In this document: positions 1-5,986 of the stretch, piece by piece
How positions within the stretch are numbered: the stretch's first letter is position 1
Layout: each line of letters begins with the position of its first letter
DNA from: an uncultured Oscillospiraceae bacterium
GTDB taxonomy: Bacteria > Bacillota > Clostridia > Oscillospirales > Ruminococcaceae
Length of the DNA stretch: 9,035 nt
NCBI GenBank assembly: GCA_900556525.1
Contig: USOZ01000054.1
Location: 1 to 9,035, forward strand
Direction: 5' to 3'
The notes under the pieces: generated by a model
Told to the model about the DNA's origin: nothing
What the model saw: the letters and a program-made list of their open reading frames with translations, nothing else
The model's database searches: none
Program-made: the position numbers and the translations under genes

Positions 1-2
1 GA

Positions 3-251
3 TTATATCGCGCTCGGCTGCTCGCGCATCTTTGCGCGCGTCGTCATATAGCCGAGCGGAAATCCGATGACCGTACAGATATTCAGCTTCGGGAACGCTT
101 CGCGCACGCGCTTCACATAGCACGGCGGAATACACACGCTCGCGGTGCGGTATTCAAGCGCCTCTTTGCAGAGCTGCTCTATTTCAGTCCATGAAGCCGT
201 TGCAGAGAGCTTCGTGTGGTCGATATATCCGAGAATTTCACTTATTTCCAT
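3..251 (-). CDS. deoC: Deoxyribose-phosphate aldolase, N-terminal part, frame broken near window edge
   Basis: DeoC is a cytosolic class I aldolase that splits 2-deoxyribose 5-phosphate into glyceraldehyde 3-phosphate and acetaldehyde in deoxynucleoside catabolism. The visible 82 residues match the family's N-terminus: YIDHTKL near residues 9-15, TASVCIPPCYVKRVREAFP near 36-54, and ICTVIGFPLGYMTT near 58-71. The family is usually about 210-250 residues, so only the first third is here. The frame stops with TAA at 3-5. Moving two bases on, from about position 26 leftward, the sequence reads AAERDII, which fits the expected helix after TTRAKMR better than the in-frame EQPSAI; one base appears to be missing. 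The catalytic lysine lies beyond the window. The ATG at 249-251 follows an AAAGG-type ribosome binding site. Identity is secure; whether the gene is intact is not. Confidence 0.82.
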   Translation of the reverse strand: MEISEILGYIDHTKLSATASWTEIEQLCKEALEYRTASVCIPPCYVKRVREAFPKLNICTVIGFPLGYMTTRAKMREQPSAI

Positions 252-276
252 AATTTTTTCCTTTCATTTGGAATAC

Positions 277-304
277 AAAAACGGGCGCCGTTTCTGCGGC
301 ACCC
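277..304 (-). terminator. Intrinsic terminator immediately upstream of deoC
   Basis: Read on the minus strand, GGGTGCCG (304-297) pairs with CGGCGCCC (290-283) in eight base pairs, one a G-U wobble, around the loop CAGAAA. It is followed by G and then TTTTT (281-277). This is a good rho-independent terminator. It ends only about 25 bases before the deoC ATG, so it would either end transcripts from rpiB and require a separate start for deoC, or act as a regulated attenuator of deoC. Confidence 0.7.
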
Positions 305-323
305 GCCAATGGCAGATTGCCGC
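296..323 (-). promoter_or_regulatory. Candidate antiterminator hairpin competing with the deoC terminator
   Basis: On the minus strand GCGGCA (323-318) is perfectly complementary to TGCCGC (301-296). Just inside it, after one bulged A, TCTGCC (316-311) pairs with GGCGGG (307-302) with two wobbles, around loop ATT. Together they make a nearly continuous 12-pair helix. It uses bases 304-297, the whole 5' arm of the terminator, so the two folds exclude each other. The pairing is seen directly; the regulatory role is inferred. Confidence 0.42.
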
Positions 324-427
324 TTATGATATTTTTCAGCATTTCTAACTAATTCGCCAAGACCGTCGGCTTTGACATACCGCTTTTTAAGCGGTGATCA
401 ATATATAGACAATGTTTATATATTAGT

Positions 428-436
428 ATTATATCA
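428..436 (-). promoter_or_regulatory. Extended -10 promoter motif overlapping the rpiB stop codon
   Basis: On the minus strand TGATATAAT (436-428) is a perfect TATAAT preceded by the TGn of an extended -10 element. The TGA is the rpiB stop codon. There is no good -35 at 17 bases (the hexamer is CAAAGC), which extended -10 promoters can tolerate. It would start an RNA near 421. The AT-rich setting makes a chance match possible. Confidence 0.4.
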
Positions 437-871
437 TTGTTTTTCTTCGAGCTTTGTGATTTTTCCTACGCGGACAGCGTGCCTGCCGCCCTCGAAATCC
501 GTGTGCAGGAAAACGTCCAGCATTTCGACAGCCGAACCCGCTCCCGTCGTTCTTCCGCCGAAGCAGATAACGTTTGCGTCGTTATGCAGACGCGTATATT
601 TCGCCGAATACCAGTCCGCGCAAAGCGCCGCCCTAATACCCTTTATTTTATTCGCCGCAATCGAAATCCCGATACCCGTTCCGCAAACGAGAACGCCCTT
701 GTTGTCCTTACTTTCGAGTACCTTTTCGCACACCTTTTCAGCAATATCGGGGTAGTCTACGCTTTCGCCGTCACAGCCCATATCGGTGAACTCAAAGCCG
801 TTCGCTTCAAGGTATTTCATCAGCTCCAGCTTGAGCTGATAACCGCCGTGGTCACATCCTACATAAATCAT
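434..871 (-). CDS. rpiB: Ribose-5-phosphate isomerase B
   Basis: RpiB interconverts ribose 5-phosphate and ribulose 5-phosphate in the non-oxidative pentose phosphate pathway, in the cytosol. At 145 residues it is the usual size for the RpiB/LacAB family. Visible motifs are the N-terminal VGCDHGGYQLK with D7 and H8, the nucleotide-like loop VCGTGIGISIAANK with the presumed catalytic base C63 and T65, H96 in RLHNDANVICFGGR, and the phosphate-binding pair R130 and R134 spaced as in the E. coli enzyme. The ATG shares ATGA with the tsaB stop, a 4-base overlap, and a purine-rich GGAAAGGGAAAG ribosome site lies just upstream. It is the last gene of the fhs operon before the deoC leader. Related sugar-phosphate isomerases (allose or galactose 6-phosphate) share the fold, but the full set of RpiB residues and the absence of sugar-uptake genes favour RpiB. 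Confidence 0.93.
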   Translation of the reverse strand: MIYVGCDHGGYQLKLELMKYLEANGFEFTDMGCDGESVDYPDIAEKVCEKVLESKDNKGVLVCGTGIGISIAANKIKGIRAALCADWYSAKYTRLHNDANVICFGGRTTGAGSAVEMLDVFLHTDFEGGRHAVRVGKITKLEEKQ

Positions 872-1578
872 TTTGCACTTTCCCTTTCCTTTGCTTCACG
901 TTCAAGACGCTCGCGTTCCGCCTGCGGCAGCCGCAGATAAACAGGCATAAGCGCCGCTGGGTCTGTATCGGGCAGCTTCTCCGCCGCAAAGCACACCCCC
1001 ACCGCGTTCTGATATTTCAGCATCGCGGGCGCAAGTTCAACGTTCCCGCCGCCGAGCTTTGAATAAACCAAGTCGGCTCCGTCGCCCGCAAGAATAACGC
1101 GTTCGCCGTAATTTTTCAGCTCGCCGCCAAGCTCGTCGATAAACATTGCTCTGTCATCGGTAAGCCGCTCGACCGCGCCGTTTTTCACGCGAAAAACTGC
1201 GTTGAAAACCTGACTGCACCGCGCGTCCATTACCGCACAAACGACCGCGTCCGTCACGGTGAAGTTATACGCAAGCCCAAGCAGCGTCGAAACCTGTCTG
1301 CACGGCTTTTTGAGCGCGTACGCCATGCCCTTTATCGCCGAAACTCCTATGCGAAGTCCCGTAAAAGAACCCGGCCCCGCCGATACCGCGAACGCGTCAA
1401 TGTCCCCGAGAGAGATCCCGCCGCATTTCAGCAGCGATTCCATAAACGGAATGAGCGTCTGCGAATGAACAAGCTTCGTGTTGAGCTGTCCCTGCGCTAT
1501 AACGAGTGGACGTTCTCCGACCTCGCAGACCGCGCATGAAGCCGCAGCCGCCGAGGTGTCAATTCCTAAAATTTTCAT
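868..1578 (-). CDS. tsaB: tRNA t6A37 threonylcarbamoyltransferase complex, dimerization subunit TsaB
   Basis: TsaB (YeaZ) is the inactive ASKHA-fold partner of TsaD in the cytosolic complex that transfers threonylcarbamoyl to A37 of tRNAs reading ANN codons. The 236 residues match the family length. Recognisable parts are the N-terminal MKILGIDTSAAAASCAV, the core motif SAGPGSFTGLRIGVSAIKG at residues 66-84, and MDARCSQVF near 117-125, followed by a variable C-terminal domain that ends in a charged helix (QAERERLEREAKERESAK). It starts 4 bases after the tsaE stop and its TGA overlaps the rpiB ATG. The Shine-Dalgarno is weak (AAGAAG), so coupling to tsaE translation is likely. In many Firmicutes rimI and tsaD follow tsaB; here rpiB takes that place and neither is in the window. 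Confidence 0.93.
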   Translation of the reverse strand: MKILGIDTSAAAASCAVCEVGERPLVIAQGQLNTKLVHSQTLIPFMESLLKCGGISLGDIDAFAVSAGPGSFTGLRIGVSAIKGMAYALKKPCRQVSTLLGLAYNFTVTDAVVCAVMDARCSQVFNAVFRVKNGAVERLTDDRAMFIDELGGELKNYGERVILAGDGADLVYSKLGGGNVELAPAMLKYQNAVGVCFAAEKLPDTDPAALMPVYLRLPQAERERLEREAKERESAK

Positions 1579-1582
1579 ATCA

Positions 1583-2005
1583 TCACTTCTTCAGAATGGT
1601 TATTTCGCGGCTGTTTTCGCCGTTTTTTACTATATCTACCGTCCACACGTTTTCAAGCTCGTCGGCAAGTCCCGGAATATTCTCGCTCCATTCGACTGCT
1701 AAGATACCGCCGCGATCGAGGTAGTCGAAAAAGCCTATCGCGTATAGGTCGTCATAGCTGTCGATTCGGAACAGGTCAAAGTGAAAAACGCTCATTTTTT
1801 CACCGTGATATTCGTTCACAAGCGCAAATGTCGGGCTTGAAACGCCCTCTTTTATGCCGAAATGCCGCGCGATACCTTTCGTGAAATGCGTTTTTCCCGC
1901 GCCCATTTCACCCGTGTAGAGTATCACGTCGCCCGCACTGAGCTGCTCCGCGAATTTCTCCGCAGCCGCCAGCGTTTCTTCAACGGAATTTGTTTTTATC
2001 GTCAT
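1583..2005 (-). CDS. tsaE: tRNA t6A37 biosynthesis ATPase TsaE
   Basis: TsaE (YjeE) is the P-loop ATPase that binds the TsaB-TsaD complex and resets it between rounds of tRNA t6A37 synthesis. The 140-residue length is normal for the family. The Walker A motif GEMGAGKTHFTKG spans residues 32-44 with K38 and T39. The switch-like SSPTFALVNEY is at 56-66, FHFDLFRI with D77 at 74-81, and the Walker B-like VEWSE at 104-108. The ATG at 2003-2005 overlaps the fhs stop by one base (TGATG), the classic arrangement for translational coupling, and no strong ribosome site is present. tsaB follows after 4 bases, so the two partner proteins are made from one message. Confidence 0.94.
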   Translation of the reverse strand: MTIKTNSVEETLAAAEKFAEQLSAGDVILYTGEMGAGKTHFTKGIARHFGIKEGVSSPTFALVNEYHGEKMSVFHFDLFRIDSYDDLYAIGFFDYLDRGGILAVEWSENIPGLADELENVWTVDIVKNGENSREITILKK

Positions 2006-3675
2006 CAGAACAGCCCCGAAATCGTTCCGTCGCCCGCAACGTCGATATTATTCGCCGCAGGAACTTTCGGAAGCCCCGGCATGGTCATAATATCGCCCGT
2101 AAGCGCAACCACGAAGCCTGCGCCCGCCGACAGCTTTACGTCGCGAACGGTTATCTCGAAGTTTTCAGGCTTTCCGAGCTTCGCGGGGTCGTCTGAAAGC
2201 GAATACTGCGTTTTTGCAACGCACACGGGAATGTTTCCATACCCCAGTTCCTCGATTATTTTTATTTCCTTTTCAGCTTTCGCGGTGAAAATAACGCCGT
2301 CTGCGCGGTAAATTTCCTTTGCGATAACGCCGAGCTTTTCCTTTATTGGGAGCTTTTCATCATAGAGGGGAGCGAATCGGCTTTCCTTTTCTTCAACCGT
2401 TCTTACGACCGCCTTTGCAAGCTCAACGCCGCCTTCTCCGCCCTTTAAGAACACGTCCGAGAATGCGACTTCAACTCCACTCGCCTTGCAGTAATCGGTA
2501 ACGAACGCGATTTCCGCGTCCGTATCGGTGTGGAAATGATTTACCGCAACAACTACGGGAACGCCGTACTTCTGCATATTTTCAATATGCGTTCCGAGGT
2601 TTACAACGCCCTTTTCAAGCGCCGCGAGATTTTCGGAGGAAAGCTCAGCTTTCGGAACTCCGCCGTTGTATTTAAGCGCGCGTATCGTTGCGACAAGCAC
2701 AACGCAATCGGGTTTCAGTCCCGCAAAACGGCACTTTATGTCGAAGAATTTCTCCGCGCCGAGGTCGCTCCCGAAGCCCGCCTCGGTAATGCAGTAATCG
2801 CCGAGTTTCAGCGCCAGTTTCGTTGCTCTTACGCTGTTGCAGCCGTGAGCGATATTCGCGAAAGGACCGCCGTGGATTATCGCGGGATTGTTTTCGAGAG
2901 TCTGAACGAGGTTCGGATTTATCGCGTCGCGAAGCAGCGCCGTCATCGAGCCTACCGCTTTTATATCGCGCGCATAAACAGGTTTTCCGTCGTAGGTGTA
3001 CGCAACAAGAATACGTCCGAGGCGATCTTTAAGGTCGTCAAGGTCGTCGGCAAGGCAGAGGATAGCCATGATCTCGCTCGCGACCGTAATGCAGAAATGA
3101 TCCTCACGCGGAACGCCGTCAACTCGTCCGCCAAGCCCTATAATGCAGTTTCTGAGCGCGCGGTCGTTCATGTCGAGGCAGCGCTTTATCTGAATACGGC
3201 GCTGGTCGATATTCAGCTCATTTCCCTGCTGGATATGATTGTCGAGCAAGGCGCAGAGGAGATTGTTCGCCGCAGTTATCGCGTGCATATCGCCCGTAAA
3301 GTGCAGATTTATATCCTCCATTGGAACGACCTGCGCATATCCGCCGCCCGCAGCGCCGCCCTTTACGCCGAAAACCGGTCCGAGCGACGGTTCCCTGAGC
3401 GCCAGCACCGAGTTAATGCCGATTTTATGCATACCCTCGGAAAGTCCGATGCTCGTCGTGGTCTTTCCCTCGCCCGCGGGAGTAGGATTTATCGCGGTGA
3501 CAAGAACCAGCTTCCCGTCGGGAAGGCTCTTGCAGCGGTCAATACAGGACTGTGAGATTTTCGCTTTGTAGTGTCCATAGGGTTCAAGTTCGTCCTCCGA
3601 AATTCCGAGCTTCTCCGCAACGTCCTTGATTTTGAGCATTTTTGCGCCCTGCGCGATCTCGATGTCAGTAAGCAT
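2005..3675 (-). CDS. fhs: Formate--tetrahydrofolate ligase
   Basis: Fhs uses ATP to join formate to tetrahydrofolate, giving 10-formyl-THF for purine synthesis, initiator tRNA formylation and, in acetogens, the methyl branch of the Wood-Ljungdahl pathway. It is a cytosolic homotetramer in characterised members. At 556 residues it is full length. The P-loop [12 protein letters not shown] lies at 64-75. The signature [20 protein letters not shown] is at 94-113, continuing into [19 protein letters not shown] folate-domain motif [11 protein letters not shown] is present in the second half, and [11 protein letters not shown] with the C-terminal PAANNIDV near the end. The ATG at 3673-3675 sits 9 bases after AAAGGAT. 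It is the first gene of the operon, transcribed from its own promoter. The gene alone does not show acetogenesis, since many fermenters carry it. Confidence 0.97.
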   Translation of the reverse strand: MLTDIEIAQGAKMLKIKDVAEKLGISEDELEPYGHYKAKISQSCIDRCKSLPDGKLVLVTAINPTPAGEGKTTTSIGLSEGMHKIGINSVLALREPSLGPVFGVKGGAAGGGYAQVVPMEDINLHFTGDMHAITAANNLLCALLDNHIQQGNELNIDQRRIQIKRCLDMNDRALRNCIIGLGGRVDGVPREDHFCITVASEIMAILCLADDLDDLKDRLGRILVAYTYDGKPVYARDIKAVGSMTALLRDAINPNLVQTLENNPAIIHGGPFANIAHGCNSVRATKLALKLGDYCITEAGFGSDLGAEKFFDIKCRFAGLKPDCVVLVATIRALKYNGGVPKAELSSENLAALEKGVVNLGTHIENMQKYGVPVVVAVNHFHTDTDAEIAFVTDYCKASGVEVAFSDVFLKGGEGGVELAKAVVRTVEEKESRFAPLYDEKLPIKEKLGVIAKEIYRADGVIFTAKAEKEIKIIEELGYGNIPVCVAKTQYSLSDDPAKLGKPENFEITVRDVKLSAGAGFVVALTGDIMTMPGLPKVPAANNIDVAGDGTISGLF

Positions 3676-3709
3676 AGTAAGATCCTTTCGCCGTAATTTT
3701 TATACTGTT

Positions 3710-3738
3710 ATTATATCACGCTGCCGCGCGAATTTCAA
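3710..3738 (-). promoter_or_regulatory. Sigma-A type promoter for the fhs-tsaE-tsaB-rpiB operon
   Basis: On the minus strand TTGAAA (3738-3733) and TATAAT (3715-3710) are separated by exactly 17 bases, a near-consensus housekeeping promoter. It lies in the 68-base gap between the topoisomerase A-subunit gene and fhs. The predicted start near 3703 gives a leader of only about 28 bases, too short for a riboswitch. I see no terminator in the gap, so some read-through from the topoisomerase genes is possible. Confidence 0.75.
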
Positions 3739-3743
3739 CCAAA

Positions 3744-5969
3744 TTATTCAAATTCGATCTGGTCGAGATTGAATTTGACCGCCGTTCCCGCGACGGGGAT
3801 AGTTTTTGTGACATATTCCTCGGGGTGCTTTACAATTCCCTCGGCGAACGGACGTGCGCTTTCAAGCTCCGCCCTCGTCAGCCGCATTACCTGAACGCCC
3901 TGCGTGTCGCGCGCAGCCTTAGGCAGAACGAGCATTGTCGAGAAAATCAGCAGCTTTCCCGCGTCGGACTGCAATATGAAATCCGCGTCGCCGTCGACTT
4001 TGTACATTGCCACAAGCGGCGAGCCGTCGTAATAAGCGCCCGAGAGCTTCTTTCTCTTAGTCTTTGTTTCAAACGACGAGAGCGGGACTTTCGCACATTT
4101 TCCATTACGGAAGAACATCACGAGGTTCTCGCGATAGTCGTTCGTCGCGATGAGCTTGACAATTTTCTCGTCCGCGTCGAAATCCAGCTTCGCGGGGATA
4201 TAGTCGCCGAGCGTGCTTATTTTCGTGTCGGAAAAGTCGCTTACGCGCGACTTGTAGACTTGGAATTTATCCGTAAAGAACAGCAGTTCCGTGCGGTTTG
4301 AAAGTTCCTCCGAGAAAACGAGCGAGTCGCCCTCTTTAAGCTTGTGTTCGCCGCTCATGCGCAGCGACTGCGGCGTAACGCGCTTGAAATATCCCTCCTT
4401 GGTGAGGAATATATTAAGCGGATAATCGGGTATCTCTTCCTCTGCGTCGCCGGTATCGACTTCAATTTCCGCGAACTTTGTGCGGCGCGGCTGACCGTAC
4501 TTTTCGGCTATCGCGGTAAGCTCCTTGATAATGAGCTGCTTTATCTTCCGCGGACTTTCAAGAGTTTCTTCCATGTCCGCAATGTCGTCTTTAAGGCTTC
4601 CTATCTCATCGGTGCGCTTTAAGATATATTCCTGATTTATGTGACGCAGCTTTATTTCAGCAACGTAGTCCGCCTGAATTTCGTCGATACCGAAGCCTAT
4701 CATAAGGTTCGGTACGACTTCCGCTTCTTCCTTTGTTTCGCGGATAATGCGTATCGCCTTGTCAATATCGAGCAGTATCTTCTGCAAGCCGAGCAGCAGG
4801 TGCAGCTTCTCCTTTTTCTTGTTCAGCTCGAAAAATACCATTCGCTTTACGCACTCCATGCGGAACGCTATCCATTCCGTGAGAATGTCGTAAACGCCGA
4901 GAACTCGCGGCGTTCCCGCGATAAGAAGGTTGAAATTCGCCGAAAAACTGTCCTGAAGCGGCGTATAGCGGAACAGCTTTTTCATCAGCGCTTCGGGGTC
5001 CACACCCTTTTTCAGGTCGAACGTCAGCTTCAGACCCGAAAGGTCGGTTTCGTCGCGTATATCCGAGATTTCCTTTATTTTTCCCGCCTTGACCAGCTCG
5101 AGAACTTTGTCGATTATCGCTTCGACCGTCGTTGTCGGCGGAATTTCCGTCACTTCGATGCAGTTTTCGCCCTTGTCGTAGGTGTATTTCGCGCGGACCT
5201 TGAACGAGCCGCGCCCCGTGCGGTATATCTGCTGCATTTCCGCGTCGTCGTAGAGAATATATCCGCCGCCGGGAAAATCGGGACCCTGTAAGGTCGTGGA
5301 AACGTCGTGTTCGGGGTCTTTCATCAGCGCGATCGTCGTTTCGCAGATTTCCCGCAGATTGAACGAACAGATATTGCTCGCCATTGAAACCGCGATACCT
5401 ATATTATTATTTATGAGTATCGACGGAAAGCGCACGGGGAAAAGCGACGGCTCGGTCATTGTGTTATCATAGTTCGGGACAAAATCTACCGTGTCCTTGT
5501 CAATATCCCCGAAAAGCTCGTTGCATATCGGGTCGAGCTTTGCTTCGGTGTATCGCGAGGCTGCAAATGCCATATCGCGCGAATATGCTTTACCGAAGTT
5601 GCCCTTGCTGTCCACGAACGGGTGCAGAAGCGCCTCGTTTCCTCGCGCAAGACGCACCATTGTTTCATAAATAGCCATATCGCCGTGGGGATTTAGCTTC
5701 ATTGTCTGTCCGACGATATTTGCGGACTTCGTTCTCGCGCCCGTGAGCAGTCCCATTTTGTACATTGTGTAGAGCAGCTTGCGGTGAGAGGGTTTAAAGC
5801 CGTCTATTTCGGGAAGCGCGCGCGAAACGATAACGCTCATTGCGTACGGCATATAGTTTGTTTCAAGCGTTTCGACAATATTTTTCTGTTCTACAATGCC
5901 CGCGCCTTCGATATAAGCGTTGCTTTTTTTCGGGGAGGAACGCTCGGGCTGCTTCGGTGTTTTTTTCAT
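3744..5969 (-). CDS. Type IIA DNA topoisomerase subunit A (ParC/GyrA-like, clostridial short form)
   Basis: This is the DNA-cleaving subunit of a type IIA topoisomerase that passes one duplex through another, acting on the chromosome with the B subunit encoded just upstream. A basic Ser/Lys-rich start of about 18 residues precedes the conserved winged-helix region ETLETNYMPYAMSVIVSRAL. The catalytic R139-Y140 lies in AASRYTEAKL. The DNA-intercalating Ile of the GIAV motif is I192. A tower and coiled-coil gate cover about 370-500, and at least four beta-pinwheel blade repeats run from about 515 to 741. No QRRGGKG-type GyrA box is visible, so wrapping and negative supercoiling are unlikely and a topoisomerase IV-like role fits better. 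The 741 residues are shorter than typical GyrA. M98 stands at the position of quinolone-resistance Ser83 (E. coli GyrA). Databases may label it gyrA or parC. Confidence 0.9.
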   Translation of the reverse strand: MKKTPKQPERSSPKKSNAYIEGAGIVEQKNIVETLETNYMPYAMSVIVSRALPEIDGFKPSHRKLLYTMYKMGLLTGARTKSANIVGQTMKLNPHGDMAIYETMVRLARGNEALLHPFVDSKGNFGKAYSRDMAFAASRYTEAKLDPICNELFGDIDKDTVDFVPNYDNTMTEPSLFPVRFPSILINNNIGIAVSMASNICSFNLREICETTIALMKDPEHDVSTTLQGPDFPGGGYILYDDAEMQQIYRTGRGSFKVRAKYTYDKGENCIEVTEIPPTTTVEAIIDKVLELVKAGKIKEISDIRDETDLSGLKLTFDLKKGVDPEALMKKLFRYTPLQDSFSANFNLLIAGTPRVLGVYDILTEWIAFRMECVKRMVFFELNKKKEKLHLLLGLQKILLDIDKAIRIIRETKEEAEVVPNLMIGFGIDEIQADYVAEIKLRHINQEYILKRTDEIGSLKDDIADMEETLESPRKIKQLIIKELTAIAEKYGQPRRTKFAEIEVDTGDAEEEIPDYPLNIFLTKEGYFKRVTPQSLRMSGEHKLKEGDSLVFSEELSNRTELLFFTDKFQVYKSRVSDFSDTKISTLGDYIPAKLDFDADEKIVKLIATNDYRENLVMFFRNGKCAKVPLSSFETKTKRKKLSGAYYDGSPLVAMYKVDGDADFILQSDAGKLLIFSTMLVLPKAARDTQGVQVMRLTRAELESARPFAEGIVKHPEEYVTKTIPVAGTAVKFNLDQIEFE

Positions 5970-5978
5970 GCGTTTTTC

Positions 5979-5986
5979 TCTCCTTT
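5979..5986 (-). promoter_or_regulatory. Strong Shine-Dalgarno of the A-subunit gene, overlapping the B-subunit stop
   Basis: AAAGGAGA (5986-5979 on the minus strand) lies 9 bases before the ATG at 5967-5969. It begins inside the TGA stop of the upstream gene (TGAAAGGAGA). Ribosomes finishing the B subunit therefore terminate on the next initiation site, which would help keep the two subunits in balance. Confidence 0.75.

Larger units (their letters stand above)
277..421 (-). promoter_or_regulatory. Putative structured leader RNA of deoC (or short ncRNA)
   Basis: This stretch between rpiB and deoC has no supported gene. If transcribed from the extended -10 motif at the rpiB stop, it gives an RNA of about 145 bases ending at the terminator. 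Hairpins in order on the minus strand: a perfect 7-pair stem ACCGCTT/AAGCGGT (395-379) with a 3-base loop; a 5-pair stem GCCGA/TTGGC around CGGTC; and then the antiterminator and terminator alternatives. I compared it by eye with what I know of T-box, purine, TPP, FMN, SAM, cobalamin, c-di-GMP, ZTP and preQ1 leaders and saw none of their hallmark motifs. It could also be a small RNA whose 3' end is the terminator, or read-through spacer. Confidence 0.35.

Noticed and set aside
379..395. Hairpin ACCGCTT/AAGCGGT as the rpiB terminator
   Set aside because: The stem is perfect, but neither strand has a T-run after it, so it is better seen as part of the leader RNA.
252..433. Known riboswitch or T-box upstream of deoC
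   Set aside because: No T-box sequence (GGTGG-ACCGCG type) and no hallmark of the common metabolite riboswitches could be found by eye; left as an unclassified leader.
2530..3555. Long plus-strand open frame of 341 codons opposite fhs
   Set aside because: It lies entirely within the unmistakable fhs gene on the other strand, its product resembles no family I know, and long antisense frames are expected from this codon usage.
3744..5969. Calling the A subunit a canonical gyrase GyrA
   Set aside because: Length and the lack of a visible GyrA box argue against a supercoiling gyrase, so no gene symbol was assigned.
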